Shown piece after piece: positions 42,126 through 50,582 of a stretch of DNA of 64,000 bases. Under the pieces are notes generated by a model. That model was not told the DNA's origin, made no database searches, and saw nothing but the letters and a program-made list of their open reading frames with translations. Every line of letters starts with the position of its first letter. Position 1 is the first letter of the stretch. The stretch comes from Nonomuraea fuscirosea (GTDB taxonomy: Bacteria; Actinomycetota; Actinomycetes; Streptosporangiales; Streptosporangiaceae): contig NZ_PVNG01000009.1 in NCBI RefSeq assembly GCF_003001935.1, positions 310,001-374,000 on the forward strand, in the 5' to 3' direction. A program made the translations under genes and the position numbers.

Positions 42126-42737
42126 TTACTTCTTGGGCGGGACCGGCTTGCCGCCGGGCAGCACCGTGGGCGGCGGGAAGCGCAGCTTGCGGATCTGCAA
42201 GGCCCGCATCGCCGCGTAGAAGCCCACGCCTCTGACGCTCTCGTCCGGGAACTTCTCCGCGACCACCTTCTTCACCTTCCAGGCCACGTAGACCGAGGTG
42301 AAGAGCACGCCGATCATCATGATCGGCCAGCCGATCGTCACCACGTAGCCCAGCACCTGGGCCCGGATGGCCATCGGCCAGGGAACCCACGTGGCGAGCA
42401 GGATGACTAGCGAGAACGGCAGGAAATACTGGCTCGGCAACCGCCGCGAGTCGACCCATTCGCGCGCGAACTTGCGCGCGGGGCCCTTGTCACGAGCGGG
42501 AAAATACCGCTCGTCACCAGCGAGCATGCCCTGACGGGCACGATCGCGCTCGGCGGCCTGCTTGGCCCGCATCTGCCGATAGGCCTCTTTGCGGTCTTTC
42601 GGCGCGGAGACGTATTGGCGCCGTTTGCCTTCGGCAACGCGGCGCTTGGGTGTGGGACGACCTTTACCCTGGGGCTTAGGATCGTCAACGGGGACGGGGG
42701 TGTCGTCCACGGAGGTCTGGGAACGGCGTCGCAACAC
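42126..42737 (-). CDS. DUF3043 membrane protein
   Basis: 203 residues from GTG 42737; TAGGGT seven bases upstream suggests a leaderless mRNA. A charged N-terminal half (KGRPTPKRRVAEGKRRQYVS; ARKFAREWVDSRRLPSQYF) precedes two membrane helices (YFLPFSLVILLATWVPW; VTIGWPIMMIGVLFTSVYV). The pattern matches DUF3043, a conserved actinobacterial family of unknown function. It is divergent from the pspA operon. Confidence 0.88.
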   Translation of the reverse strand: MLRRRSQTSVDDTPVPVDDPKPQGKGRPTPKRRVAEGKRRQYVSAPKDRKEAYRQMRAKQAAERDRARQGMLAGDERYFPARDKGPARKFAREWVDSRRLPSQYFLPFSLVILLATWVPWPMAIRAQVLGYVVTIGWPIMMIGVLFTSVYVAWKVKKVVAEKFPDESVRGVGFYAAMRALQIRKLRFPPPTVLPGGKPVPPKK

Positions 42738-42861
42738 AGCGTCAACCCTACCTGGACTGCAACTTAGTGACGCCCTCGTGCGTTATGCGTAGGGTAATCC
42801 CAAGGCGGCTGCGCTGCACGGGATAACACCAGCACGACCTAGAAGGGGACGGCCGACGCGC

Positions 42862-43680
42862 ATGAGCGTGATGAAGAGACTTTCGATGATCTTCAAGTCC
42901 AAGGCCAACAAGGCCCTGGACAAGATGGAGGATCCGCGCGAGACCCTTGACTACTCCTATCAGCGGCAGCTGGAGCTGTTGCAGAAGGTGCGCAGGGGGG
43001 TGGCCGACGTCGCCACCTCGCGCAAGAGGGTGGAGTTGCAGATCAACGGCCTGGAGAGCCAGGCCAAGCGTTATGAGGAGCAGGGGCGCAAGGCGCTGTC
43101 CGTGGGCCGTGAGGATCTGGCCCGCGAGGCGCTGCAGCGGCGGTCCAACCTGCAGTCGCAGATGACCGACCTCAAGGTCCAGCACGACAACCTGCAGGCT
43201 GAAGAGGAGAAGCTGACCACGGCTTCGCAGCGGCTGCAGGCCAAGGTCGACTCCTTCCGCACCAAGAAGGAGACGATCAAGGCCACCTACACCGCGGCCG
43301 AGGCGCAGACGCGCATCAACGAGGCGTTCTCCGGCATCTCCGAGGAGATGGGCGACGTCGGCCTGGCGATCCAGCGCGCCGAGGACAAGACGGCGCAGAT
43401 GCAGGCCCGCGCCGGCGCGATCGACGAGCTGCTGGCCAGCGGCGCGCTCGACGACTACAGCGGCACCCGCGGCGACGACATCCAGGCCGAGCTCGACCGC
43501 ATGGGCGGCGGCATGGACGTCGAGCTGGAGCTGGCCAGGATGAAGGCCGAGCTCGGCCAGGGCCCGGCGCCGCAGAGTGCCATCGAGCAGGGGCAGCCGC
43601 AGCAGCAGCCTCAGCCGCAGGCCCAGCCGCAGCAGCAGGGCGGCACCCAGCAGCTGCGCCAGCCTGGGGAGGGCGCATGA
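42862..43680 (+). CDS. pspA: PspA/IM30 family protein
   Basis: 272 residues. It starts MSVMKRLSMIFKSKANKALDKMEDPRETLDYSYQ split by normal PspA helices and continues as long coiled coils to about residue 190 (ALQRRSNLQSQMTDLKVQHD). The C-terminus is Gln/Pro-rich (QQQPQPQAQPQQQGG), an extension beyond the usual length. PspA binds stressed membranes as an ESCRT-III-like scaffold. It begins a four-gene unit with pspAA, an HtpX-type peptidase and pspAB; its stop overlaps the pspAA start. Confidence 0.93.
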   Translation: MSVMKRLSMIFKSKANKALDKMEDPRETLDYSYQRQLELLQKVRRGVADVATSRKRVELQINGLESQAKRYEEQGRKALSVGREDLAREALQRRSNLQSQMTDLKVQHDNLQAEEEKLTTASQRLQAKVDSFRTKKETIKATYTAAEAQTRINEAFSGISEEMGDVGLAIQRAEDKTAQMQARAGAIDELLASGALDDYSGTRGDDIQAELDRMGGGMDVELELARMKAELGQGPAPQSAIEQGQPQQQPQPQAQPQQQGGTQQLRQPGEGA

Positions 43681-43955
43681 TCGTCAGGATCATGGGCGAG
43701 GGTCAGGTGGAGATCTCCGCCGAAGACATCTCGGTCCTCAACGAGCTGGACACCGAGCTCGAAGCGGCCATCGACGCGGGTGACGAGCAGTCGTTCCGGG
43801 TCAAGCTGCACGCGTTGCTCGACAAGGTGCGCCATGTGGGCAAGGCGCTTTCCGACGACAGCCTTGAGCCGTCAGAGCTGATCCTTCCCCCCGCGGACGC
43901 CTCGATCGAGGAAGTCCGGGAGATGCTGGGCGACCAGGGCCTGATCCCGGGCTGA
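43677..43955 (+). CDS. pspAA: PspA-associated protein PspAA
   Basis: 92 residues, overlapping pspA by ATGA. MIVRIMGEGQVEISAEDISV and LNELDTELEAAIDAGDE match PspAA, the small protein that accompanies PspA in actinobacteria, archaea and others. It is thought to modulate PspA; direct evidence is limited. It is followed after four bases by the htpX-type gene. Confidence 0.92.
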   Translation: MIVRIMGEGQVEISAEDISVLNELDTELEAAIDAGDEQSFRVKLHALLDKVRHVGKALSDDSLEPSELILPPADASIEEVREMLGDQGLIPG

Positions 43956-43959
43956 GCCC

Positions 43960-44862
43960 GTGAGTACGCGGTTCGCGTCCGATCGCGGCCTGACCAGCCG
44001 CATGGTCGTGACGATGTTCCTGCTCGGCCTGCTCTACGTGGTGTTCGTCGGCGTCCTGATCGCTCTCGGCGTACAGGCACTGACCGTGCTGGTGCTGGCG
44101 GGCGGCCTGCTGCTGGTGCAGTACTTCCTGTCCGACCGCATCGCCCTGTTCGCGATGCACGGGCGGGAGGTCTCCCCGCAGGAGGCCCCTGAGCTGCACG
44201 GCCTGATCGACCGGCTGTGCGCCATGGCCGACATGCCCAAGCCACGGGTGGCGATCGCGGATTCCGACGTCCCCAACGCGTTCGCCACCGGCCGCAACCA
44301 GAAGAAGGCCGTCGTCTGCGTGACGACGGGCATCCTGCGCCGCCTGGAGCCGCAGGAGCTGGAGGGCGTGATCGCCCACGAGCTGTCCCATGTGGCCCAC
44401 CGTGACGTGGCCGTCATGACGATCGCCTCGTTCCTCGGGATCGTGGCGGGGCTGATGACCCGCTTCGCGCTCTACACGGGGCTCGGCGGCCGCCGGTCCT
44501 CCAACGGCCAGGGCGGCGTGCCCATCGGGCTCGTGATCCTGCTGGTGTCGGTCATCGTGTACGCCGTCAGCTTCCTGCTCACCCGGGCCCTGTCGCGCTA
44601 CCGCGAACTGGCCGCCGACCGGGCCGGCGCCCTGCTCACGCAGCGCCCTTCCGCCCTGGCCAGCGCGCTGACCAAGGTGAGCGGCGAGATGGCCAGGATT
44701 CCGACCAGGGACCTGCGCGAGGCGGAGCCGTTCAACGCCTTCTACTTCGCGCCCGCCCTGGCCAAGGGCCAGACGCTGGCGACCTTGTTCTCCACGCACC
44801 CGCCGCTGGAGCGCCGGCTGGAGCAGCTGGCGAACATCTCGCGGCAACTCGGAAGGGGCTGA
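43960..44862 (+). CDS. htpX: M48-family membrane metalloprotease (HtpX-like)
   Basis: 300 residues from GTG 43960. Two N-terminal membrane helices, then the catalytic domain with HELSHVAHRD (zinc His and Glu of HEXXH) and the third ligand in ELAADRAGALL. Two more helices lie between. HtpX degrades damaged membrane proteins. Its place inside the psp unit supports a role in membrane quality control with PspA. Confidence 0.95.
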   Translation: MSTRFASDRGLTSRMVVTMFLLGLLYVVFVGVLIALGVQALTVLVLAGGLLLVQYFLSDRIALFAMHGREVSPQEAPELHGLIDRLCAMADMPKPRVAIADSDVPNAFATGRNQKKAVVCVTTGILRRLEPQELEGVIAHELSHVAHRDVAVMTIASFLGIVAGLMTRFALYTGLGGRRSSNGQGGVPIGLVILLVSVIVYAVSFLLTRALSRYRELAADRAGALLTQRPSALASALTKVSGEMARIPTRDLREAEPFNAFYFAPALAKGQTLATLFSTHPPLERRLEQLANISRQLGRG

Positions 44863-44870
44863 AGCATCTC

Positions 44871-45428
44871 ATGGGCTGGCTCGACTCGCTCCTCGGCCGG
44901 TCGAAGCCGGTCAAGCCCAACCTCGACGCGTTGTTCGCGCTGCCGTCGGCGGCCGTGACGCTGCAGGCCGCGACCGGGCTCGTCCCCACCGGTTCCGGCT
45001 CCGTGGCGTTCAGGGCCGCCGAGGGCGGCGCGTTCGCCACGCTCGAACGCGACGTCAAGGCGCTGCTCGGGGAGCGCGTCGAGGAGTCCGACGACGGCTA
45101 CGGCTACACCTGGCTCCTGGTACGCCGCTCGCCCGACGCCCTCAGCGACCTGGTCACCGAGCTGCACGCCGTGAACTCGTCGCTGGAGGACGCTGGGTTC
45201 GGGCCGTCGCTGCTGTGCTCGCTGGTGTCGTTCGCCGGCCCGGACGGGGGGCGGCTGGCCGTGGTGTACCTGTACAAACGCGGCACCTTCTACCCTTTCG
45301 CCCCTACCTCCGGACAGAAGCGCGACAACGCGCTCGAACTGCAGGCCAGGGGGGCGCTGGAGGGCGAGCTGCCCTTGGAGAAGGACCTCAGCCGCTGGTT
45401 CCCCGTCTGGGGCGCCCCCGGCCTCTGA
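44871..45428 (+). CDS. pspAB: PspA-associated protein PspAB
   Basis: 185 residues, eight bases after htpX. It begins MGWLDSLLGRSKPVKPNLDA and ends LPLEKDLSRWFPVWGAPGL, which matches PspAB, the companion of PspAA in actinobacterial psp loci. The fold has no catalytic motif I can name. Downstream, 45429-45561 shows no terminator I can define. Confidence 0.9.
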   Translation: MGWLDSLLGRSKPVKPNLDALFALPSAAVTLQAATGLVPTGSGSVAFRAAEGGAFATLERDVKALLGERVEESDDGYGYTWLLVRRSPDALSDLVTELHAVNSSLEDAGFGPSLLCSLVSFAGPDGGRLAVVYLYKRGTFYPFAPTSGQKRDNALELQARGALEGELPLEKDLSRWFPVWGAPGL

Positions 45429-45561
45429 CCGCGCCTTTCGCGAGAGGACTTGTCCACGCGGGGCTCGGTCCCGGTGGGTTGCCTGCCTCTGCGGGTTTCG
45501 TGCGAGGCCTCCAGCTGGGGTGCTTATGTGTGACGATCGCCCACAGTGATCTAATCATTAC

Positions 45562-47421
45562 GTGGAGCGAAGGTTGTTCGTGTTCGCCGCGTCCGCGTTC
45601 ATCGTGGCGGCGGTACTCGGCAGCGCCTGGATGACCGGCCAGTTCACCACTCCCGCCGTGGACCGGACCGACGGCTACGTCGGCGAGCTGGCCGCCCGTG
45701 ACCAGCCGTGGACGCGCCTGTTCCGGGTCAGCGACGTGCTGGCCGGGCTGGCCTGCCTGCTCGGCGTGACGCTCGTGCCGAGGGTGGCGCGCGAATGGCC
45801 CGGCTGGCTGGCGCTGGCCGCCTTCGGGCTGCTCACCGTCGTGACCGGGCTTTTCCCGCTGGACTGCGCCACGGTGAGCGACCCGCTCTGCGGCCGCCAG
45901 GGGACCTCGATGGGCCACCTGATCCACCTCGCGGCGGGCGGGCTGGGCACGGCCGCCGTACTGGCCGCGATGGCGCTGCTCGGCGTGAGCTGGCGCTCGT
46001 GGGTGTCGTGGCTGTTCACCTGGCTCACCCTGGCCGCCACGGTGCTCACCGTGGCCGGTCTGGCCGGCGGACGCGGCGCCGGGCTCGCGCACCGGGCCCA
46101 GCTCACCATGATCGCGTTCTGGCTCGTGTACGTGGCCTTGCGCCTGCTCATCGCCGACGACCAGGAGGGGAACGAAGCCCTGACCCCCTCCATGAGAATC
46201 GCGCCCGGCCGCATGGGCGGCGTGGGCGGCGCCAGGGTCCGCCCGGAGGGCGCGGGAGAGGGGTTCGGCGTAGTGAGCGGGGCTGGACACCCGCTGGAGG
46301 CGGTGAGTGGGGCGGATGCCGGACGGCTCGCCGGTACGGCAGAAGAGTGGTGCCGGGCTGACACCGCAGGCGGAGGAGGTGAAGAGGGCGGGGACGGCGT
46401 CGCGGGTCGGGGTGTCGAGGCGAGTCCGGGTGGGGGCGGTGCTGGGGGTGCGGGCGTCGGGGTGGGTTTGGGTGGGGGCGGTGCTGGGGGTGCGGGCGTC
46501 GGGGTGGGTTCGGGTGGGGTGGTTGCCGGGTGTGGGAGGCAGCACGTTGTCGTGCAGGGGGAGGGGCCTGCGGTGCTGATCGCGGTGGGGGCGGCGGGGG
46601 CCTGGTTTCATTGGGATGCGGTGGCCGGTCTGCTCGTCGCCGCCGGGCATCGGGTCATCCGGTTCGACCGGCCCGGGCTCGGCCTCAGTCCGCCCTCGTC
46701 CGCGCCGCCGACCCTGTACGGCGAGGTGGCCCGGCTGGCCGCGCTGGCTCCGGCTCATCCGCAGCAGGTCACCGTCATCGCGCACGGTGTCGCCTGCTGG
46801 CATGCGGAGGCGTTCGCCCGGTTGCATCCGCTGTGCCTGGCCCGGCTCGTCCTGGTGGATCCGGCCTGCGTCACCGAACGGCCCCCGCCGGCGGCGGCCA
46901 CCGGGACGGCGGGACGCTGGCTGCCCGCGCTCGGCGGGACGTGGGGTGCGACCGTCCTGGCCCGGCTGACCGGACCGGCCGCGCACCGGCTGCTCACCGG
47001 GCTGCCCGACCCGTCGGGGATCTCCCGCACCGGCACGACGATCTCCGCGATGGCGGGGGAGTGGCTGGCGCGGGGCGGCATGGCCGCTGACCTGCGCAGG
47101 CTCCGGGCCGAGAAGCCGTTCCCCGGGGCGCCGGTCGTCGTGATCAGCGCGGGCGACCCGGACGGCTGCCGGGAGCGGCTGGCGTACGAACTCGGGGGCG
47201 AGCACGTCCGCGTACCAGGCCCGGGACGCCGCATCCACCTCCACCACCCACACACCGTCGCCGACGCGGCCCTGCCTTCCGTTCACGCTCACGCTCAGCA
47301 TCAGCGGCAAGTACCCCAGATGCCCCAAGCGCCCGAATTCGGTGCGGGGCCGCCCGGCAAGCCCGCCACCGGCGACGACCCTCCAGCAGGCGGCGATCAG
47401 CGAGACAGCGGCGGTCCCTGA
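45562..47421 (+). CDS. DUF998 membrane domain fused to a nucleophile-lacking alpha/beta-hydrolase
   Basis: 619 residues from GTG 45562. Residues 1-200 are a six-helix DUF998 domain (DRTDGYVGELAARDQPWTRL; GLFPLDCATVSDPLCG). Residues about 200-325 are a Gly/Val/Ala-rich linker with two 42-base repeats (46431-46514). Residues about 330-575 are an alpha/beta-hydrolase fold (VIRFDRPGLGLSPP, VIAHGVACWHAEAFAR). The elbow normally reads G-x-S-x-G; here it is HGVAC, with Gly409 in place of Ser, so classical hydrolysis is unlikely. The C-terminal His region (HLHHPHTVADA) remains. Confidence 0.75.
   Translation: MERRLFVFAASAFIVAAVLGSAWMTGQFTTPAVDRTDGYVGELAARDQPWTRLFRVSDVLAGLACLLGVTLVPRVAREWPGWLALAAFGLLTVVTGLFPLDCATVSDPLCGRQGTSMGHLIHLAAGGLGTAAVLAAMALLGVSWRSWVSWLFTWLTLAATVLTVAGLAGGRGAGLAHRAQLTMIAFWLVYVALRLLIADDQEGNEALTPSMRIAPGRMGGVGGARVRPEGAGEGFGVVSGAGHPLEAVSGADAGRLAGTAEEWCRADTAGGGGEEGGDGVAGRGVEASPGGGGAGGAGVGVGLGGGGAGGAGVGVGSGGVVAGCGRQHVVVQGEGPAVLIAVGAAGAWFHWDAVAGLLVAAGHRVIRFDRPGLGLSPPSSAPPTLYGEVARLAALAPAHPQQVTVIAHGVACWHAEAFARLHPLCLARLVLVDPACVTERPPPAAATGTAGRWLPALGGTWGATVLARLTGPAAHRLLTGLPDPSGISRTGTTISAMAGEWLARGGMAADLRRLRAEKPFPGAPVVVISAGDPDGCRERLAYELGGEHVRVPGPGRRIHLHHPHTVADAALPSVHAHAQHQRQVPQMPQAPEFGAGPPGKPATGDDPPAGGDQRDSGGP
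46431..46514 (+). repeat. 42-bp tandem repeat, two copies, in the fusion-protein linker
   Basis: Units at 46431-46472 and 46473-46514 are almost identical and encode GGGGAGGAGVGVGL-type 14-residue repeats. The coding strand is rich in G-runs. Confidence 0.85.
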
Positions 47422-47585
47422 GCCGGCAACGGCCCTCATGCGGGCGGCGGTCACTGGGACGGTGGCGGCCCTTTGGTGGGTGGGGGCGTTGAGCTGGGGG
47501 TGGGGGTGGCGTTGGGGGAATGGGTGACGGATCTGTGGGCCACCCACCAGAATGGCGGGGAAAGAGGCCATTTGTGGGGGTGCCA

Positions 47586-49778
47586 ATGCCTGACCTGGCG
47601 GGTCTGCGGCCAGGGGATCCGGCGACGGTGGGCGCGTACGGGCTGTCGGGGCGGCTCGGCGAGGGCGGGCAGGGCATCGTCTACCTCGCCACGGCGCCGG
47701 ACGGCACCAAGGTGGCGCTCAAGCTGCTGCGCGCCGACCTGGCAGGCGACGCCGAGGCGTCGGAGCGGTTCGTCCGCGAGGTGGCGATGGCGCGGCGGGT
47801 GGCGCCGTTCTGCACGGCGCAGGTCGTCGAGACCGGCCTGTACGGCGGGCGCCCGTACATCGTCAGCGAGTACATCGACGGCCCCACCCTCGCCGACGTC
47901 GTACGCCGGCAGGGCCCCCGCACCGGCACCTCCCTGCACCGGCTCGCCATCGGCACCATCACCGCGCTGGTCGCCATCCACCAGGCCGGCATCGTGCACC
48001 GCGACTTCAAGCCGTCGAACGTGCTGCTGGCCTCCGACGGTCCCCGCGTGATCGACTTCGGCATCGCCAGGGCGCTCGACCTCAGCTCGACGCTCACCGT
48101 GGCCGTGATCGGCACGCCCTCGTACATGGCTCCCGAGCAGCTCACCCAGTCGAACCCGGGGCCGCGGTCGGACATGTTCGCGTGGGCGTGCACGCTGCTG
48201 TACGCCGCCTCGGGGCAGCCGCCGTTCGGGCAGGACAGCGTGCCCGCGGTGGTCAACCGGATCATGCACACCGAGGCCGACACCGGCTCCATCGCGGATC
48301 CCGCCCTCCGCGCCCTCGTCACGGAGTGCCTGGCCAAGGACCCCGCCGGACGGCCGTCGGCGAGCGACGCCCTCATGCGCCTCCTCGGCCACGCCCCCGC
48401 CCCAGCCCCTCGGACGGCCTCCAGCGGGCAGCGGTTACCGGGCGTGCGGGGATCCGGGCTGCTCCAGGAGGGAAGCGCGGCGGCGGGCCCGCACACGCCG
48501 ACGACCGGCTCGCACATGGCTGCCGGCCCGCACACGACAGCCGGCCCACAGGAGGGAGCAGGCCCGTACGCGGGGGCAGGCCCGTACGCGGGGGCGGGTT
48601 CGCAGGCGGCCCATCCGCACGTGGGAGCCGGGCCGTACGCGGCGGCCGGCCCGCACGCGCCTGGCCGGCAGGCGCGGCCCGGGCCGCACACGTGGCCCAC
48701 CCGGCGCCGGCGTACCGGCTGGGTGGTCACGGCGGTCGTCTCGGGCGCGCTCACGCTGGTCGCCGCTACGGCGCTGGTGGCCGTCCGGCTCTCAGAAGGA
48801 TCCGGAGGCGGCGGTACGACACCCACGTCCACGGCCGCCCAGGTCGCCACCTCCGCCCCCGCCACCACGCCCACGACGGCGCCGGCGACCCGCCCCGCCA
48901 TCCGTTCGATCGCCCTGCCGGGCACGTCGGTGCGGGTCGAGGAGCGCGCCGGCGACCCCATGGAGCTCGTCTCCTACACCCTCGACAGCGGCAAGCGCCT
49001 CTACGTCAGGCAGCACGCCACCGGCGCCTTCACCGCCGACAGCCGCTACTTCGAGTACGCCCTCGACCCCAGGACCGGCCGCGCGCTCGCCACCGACGCC
49101 GACTACACCACGGACGGCTACGCCACCGTCTCGATCGTCGACCACGCCACCGGCGGCAGGCGTGCGATCAGGCTCAGCCCCAGGCCGGTCTTCCCCACCA
49201 CGCCGCGCTGGTCCCCCGACGGCAAGTACGGCCTGGTCACCCTCTTCAAGGGCGCGGAGAACAACACGGTCGAGTACGGCTACGGCATCGTCGACGTCAC
49301 CTACGAGAAGGGCCGCGTGTTCGAGATCAAGGAGCAGGGCGCGGGGAAGTGGCGCTTCTTCTGGGACGCCGGCGGCCAGGCGGTGGGCACGTGGGTCGGC
49401 GACCGGATGACGTTCTACGACCTCAACGGCAGGCTCGTGCGCACGCTGCGGGACGTGGGCGCGCCGGTGTGGGTGGAGGGCGACGACGTCTCGCCGACCG
49501 GTTCCCGCTTCCTGGCCCACTGCACGACGGACGCCACCACGCTGTGCGCCCGCTCCACCTCCGGCGGCGGCGCGGACGCGGTGACGATCCCGTTCGCCGC
49601 CGTCCGCCTCATCGGCTGGTGGGACGACGAGCACCTGGCCGTGTGGCGGATCAAGGACAAGGGTTACGAGGCCGTCGTCATCGACCTGAAAGGGCAGGTC
49701 TCGCGGGTGCTGGCGACGGCGGCGGAGAAGGCCGAGTTCGACAAGATGGGATTCCGCTTCGCCCGCGTGCCCGCGTAG
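47586..49778 (+). CDS. Transmembrane Ser/Thr protein kinase with extracellular propeller-like sensor
   Basis: 730 residues from ATG 47586, with GGGGGTG just upstream. The kinase domain (about 15-270) has Lys46 (VALKLL), Asp140 (VHRDFKPSN), Asp157 (IDFGIAR) and MAPEQL. A Gly/Ala/Pro/His-rich linker (275-370, GPYAGAGPYAGAG repeats) and one membrane helix (378-401) follow. The outer 330 residues contain repeats such as PTTPRWSPDGKYGLVTLF resembling TolB-type propeller blades. A PknB-like receptor kinase; ligand and substrates unknown. The short G-rich spacer 47422-47585 holds no gene. Confidence 0.92.
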   Translation: MPDLAGLRPGDPATVGAYGLSGRLGEGGQGIVYLATAPDGTKVALKLLRADLAGDAEASERFVREVAMARRVAPFCTAQVVETGLYGGRPYIVSEYIDGPTLADVVRRQGPRTGTSLHRLAIGTITALVAIHQAGIVHRDFKPSNVLLASDGPRVIDFGIARALDLSSTLTVAVIGTPSYMAPEQLTQSNPGPRSDMFAWACTLLYAASGQPPFGQDSVPAVVNRIMHTEADTGSIADPALRALVTECLAKDPAGRPSASDALMRLLGHAPAPAPRTASSGQRLPGVRGSGLLQEGSAAAGPHTPTTGSHMAAGPHTTAGPQEGAGPYAGAGPYAGAGSQAAHPHVGAGPYAAAGPHAPGRQARPGPHTWPTRRRRTGWVVTAVVSGALTLVAATALVAVRLSEGSGGGGTTPTSTAAQVATSAPATTPTTAPATRPAIRSIALPGTSVRVEERAGDPMELVSYTLDSGKRLYVRQHATGAFTADSRYFEYALDPRTGRALATDADYTTDGYATVSIVDHATGGRRAIRLSPRPVFPTTPRWSPDGKYGLVTLFKGAENNTVEYGYGIVDVTYEKGRVFEIKEQGAGKWRFFWDAGGQAVGTWVGDRMTFYDLNGRLVRTLRDVGAPVWVEGDDVSPTGSRFLAHCTTDATTLCARSTSGGGADAVTIPFAAVRLIGWWDDEHLAVWRIKDKGYEAVVIDLKGQVSRVLATAAEKAEFDKMGFRFARVPA

Positions 49779-49832
49779 CCTCCTGCGGCGTCCTAAGATC
49801 GGGGTGGAACCCATGCGAAGGGGCTGGGCCTC

Positions 49833-50441
49833 GTGGACATCACCGTGATCGGCCAGGGTTCGGTCCTGGCCACACCCGACATCCTGCGCCTGCACGCGGG
49901 CGTCGAGGTGCGCAGGACCTCCGCCGCCGAGGCGTTCGCCGCGGTGCGGGCCGCCGCCGCCCGGCTGGCCGAGGCGCTCAGGCGGGAGGGCGTCGCCCCT
50001 GACGACGTGACCACGGTGGAGCTGTCGCTGGGGCCCGAATACGCCAACTACCCGGAGGTGGCCGCGTACCGGGCCGTCCAGGGCGTCGAGGTCGTCGTCC
50101 GCGACCTGAGCAGGGCCGACCACGTCATCGACACCGTGGCGGGCGTGGGAGAGGAGGCCAGGCTCAACGGCGTGGCCTTCGAACGGTCCGACCCGGCCGG
50201 GGCGCTGGCGGAGGCGCGGGTGCGGGCGTTCAGGGACGCCGCGGCCAAGGCGGCGCAGTACGCCGAGCTGGCCGGGCGCCCGCTGGGGCGGGTGACGGAG
50301 GTGAGCGAGGACCTCTCCGCGGGGCCGCCGCGGCCGATGGCGCGGATGGCGGCGAACTTCGCGGCCGACTCCGAAGCCTCGATCAGCCCGGGCCGCCAGT
50401 CGCTCACCGTCACGGTACGCCTCGGCTACGACTTCGCCTGA
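49833..50441 (+). CDS. SIMPL (DUF541) domain protein
   Basis: 202 residues from GTG 49833. The SIMPL pattern is clear: MDITVIGQGSVLATPDILRL, VAPDDVTTVELSLGPEY, an AFRDAAAKAAQYAELAGRPL helix and a final VTVRLGYDF strand. No signal peptide, so it is cytoplasmic unlike many relatives. Function unknown. Separated from the kinase gene by 54 bases. Confidence 0.9.
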   Translation: MDITVIGQGSVLATPDILRLHAGVEVRRTSAAEAFAAVRAAAARLAEALRREGVAPDDVTTVELSLGPEYANYPEVAAYRAVQGVEVVVRDLSRADHVIDTVAGVGEEARLNGVAFERSDPAGALAEARVRAFRDAAAKAAQYAELAGRPLGRVTEVSEDLSAGPPRPMARMAANFAADSEASISPGRQSLTVTVRLGYDFA

Positions 50442-50490
50442 CCTGAGCCCAGCCGGCCACACGACGCACCGGCCCCAGGCCAGGGCCCGC

Positions 50491-50556
50491 GTGCGCCGGG
50501 CGAGGGCGGCGGCATCACCCCGATCCGCCGTGCGCCGGGCGAGGGCGGCGGCATCG
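50491..50556. repeat. 39-bp repeat, two copies, in the spacer before nadA
   Basis: GTGCGCCGGGCGAGGGCGGC recurs at 50491 and 50530 within 27 identical bases, period 39. It occupies the spacer between the SIMPL stop and the convergent nadA stop. Confidence 0.85.
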
Positions 50557-50582
50557 TCCCAGGCCCGGCGCGGCGCCGTGCC

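Noticed and set aside
45388..47586. Long minus-strand frame of over 700 codons
   Set aside because: It lies antisense to the DUF998-hydrolase gene, has low-complexity translation and no recognisable domain. Long shadow frames are normal at this GC content.
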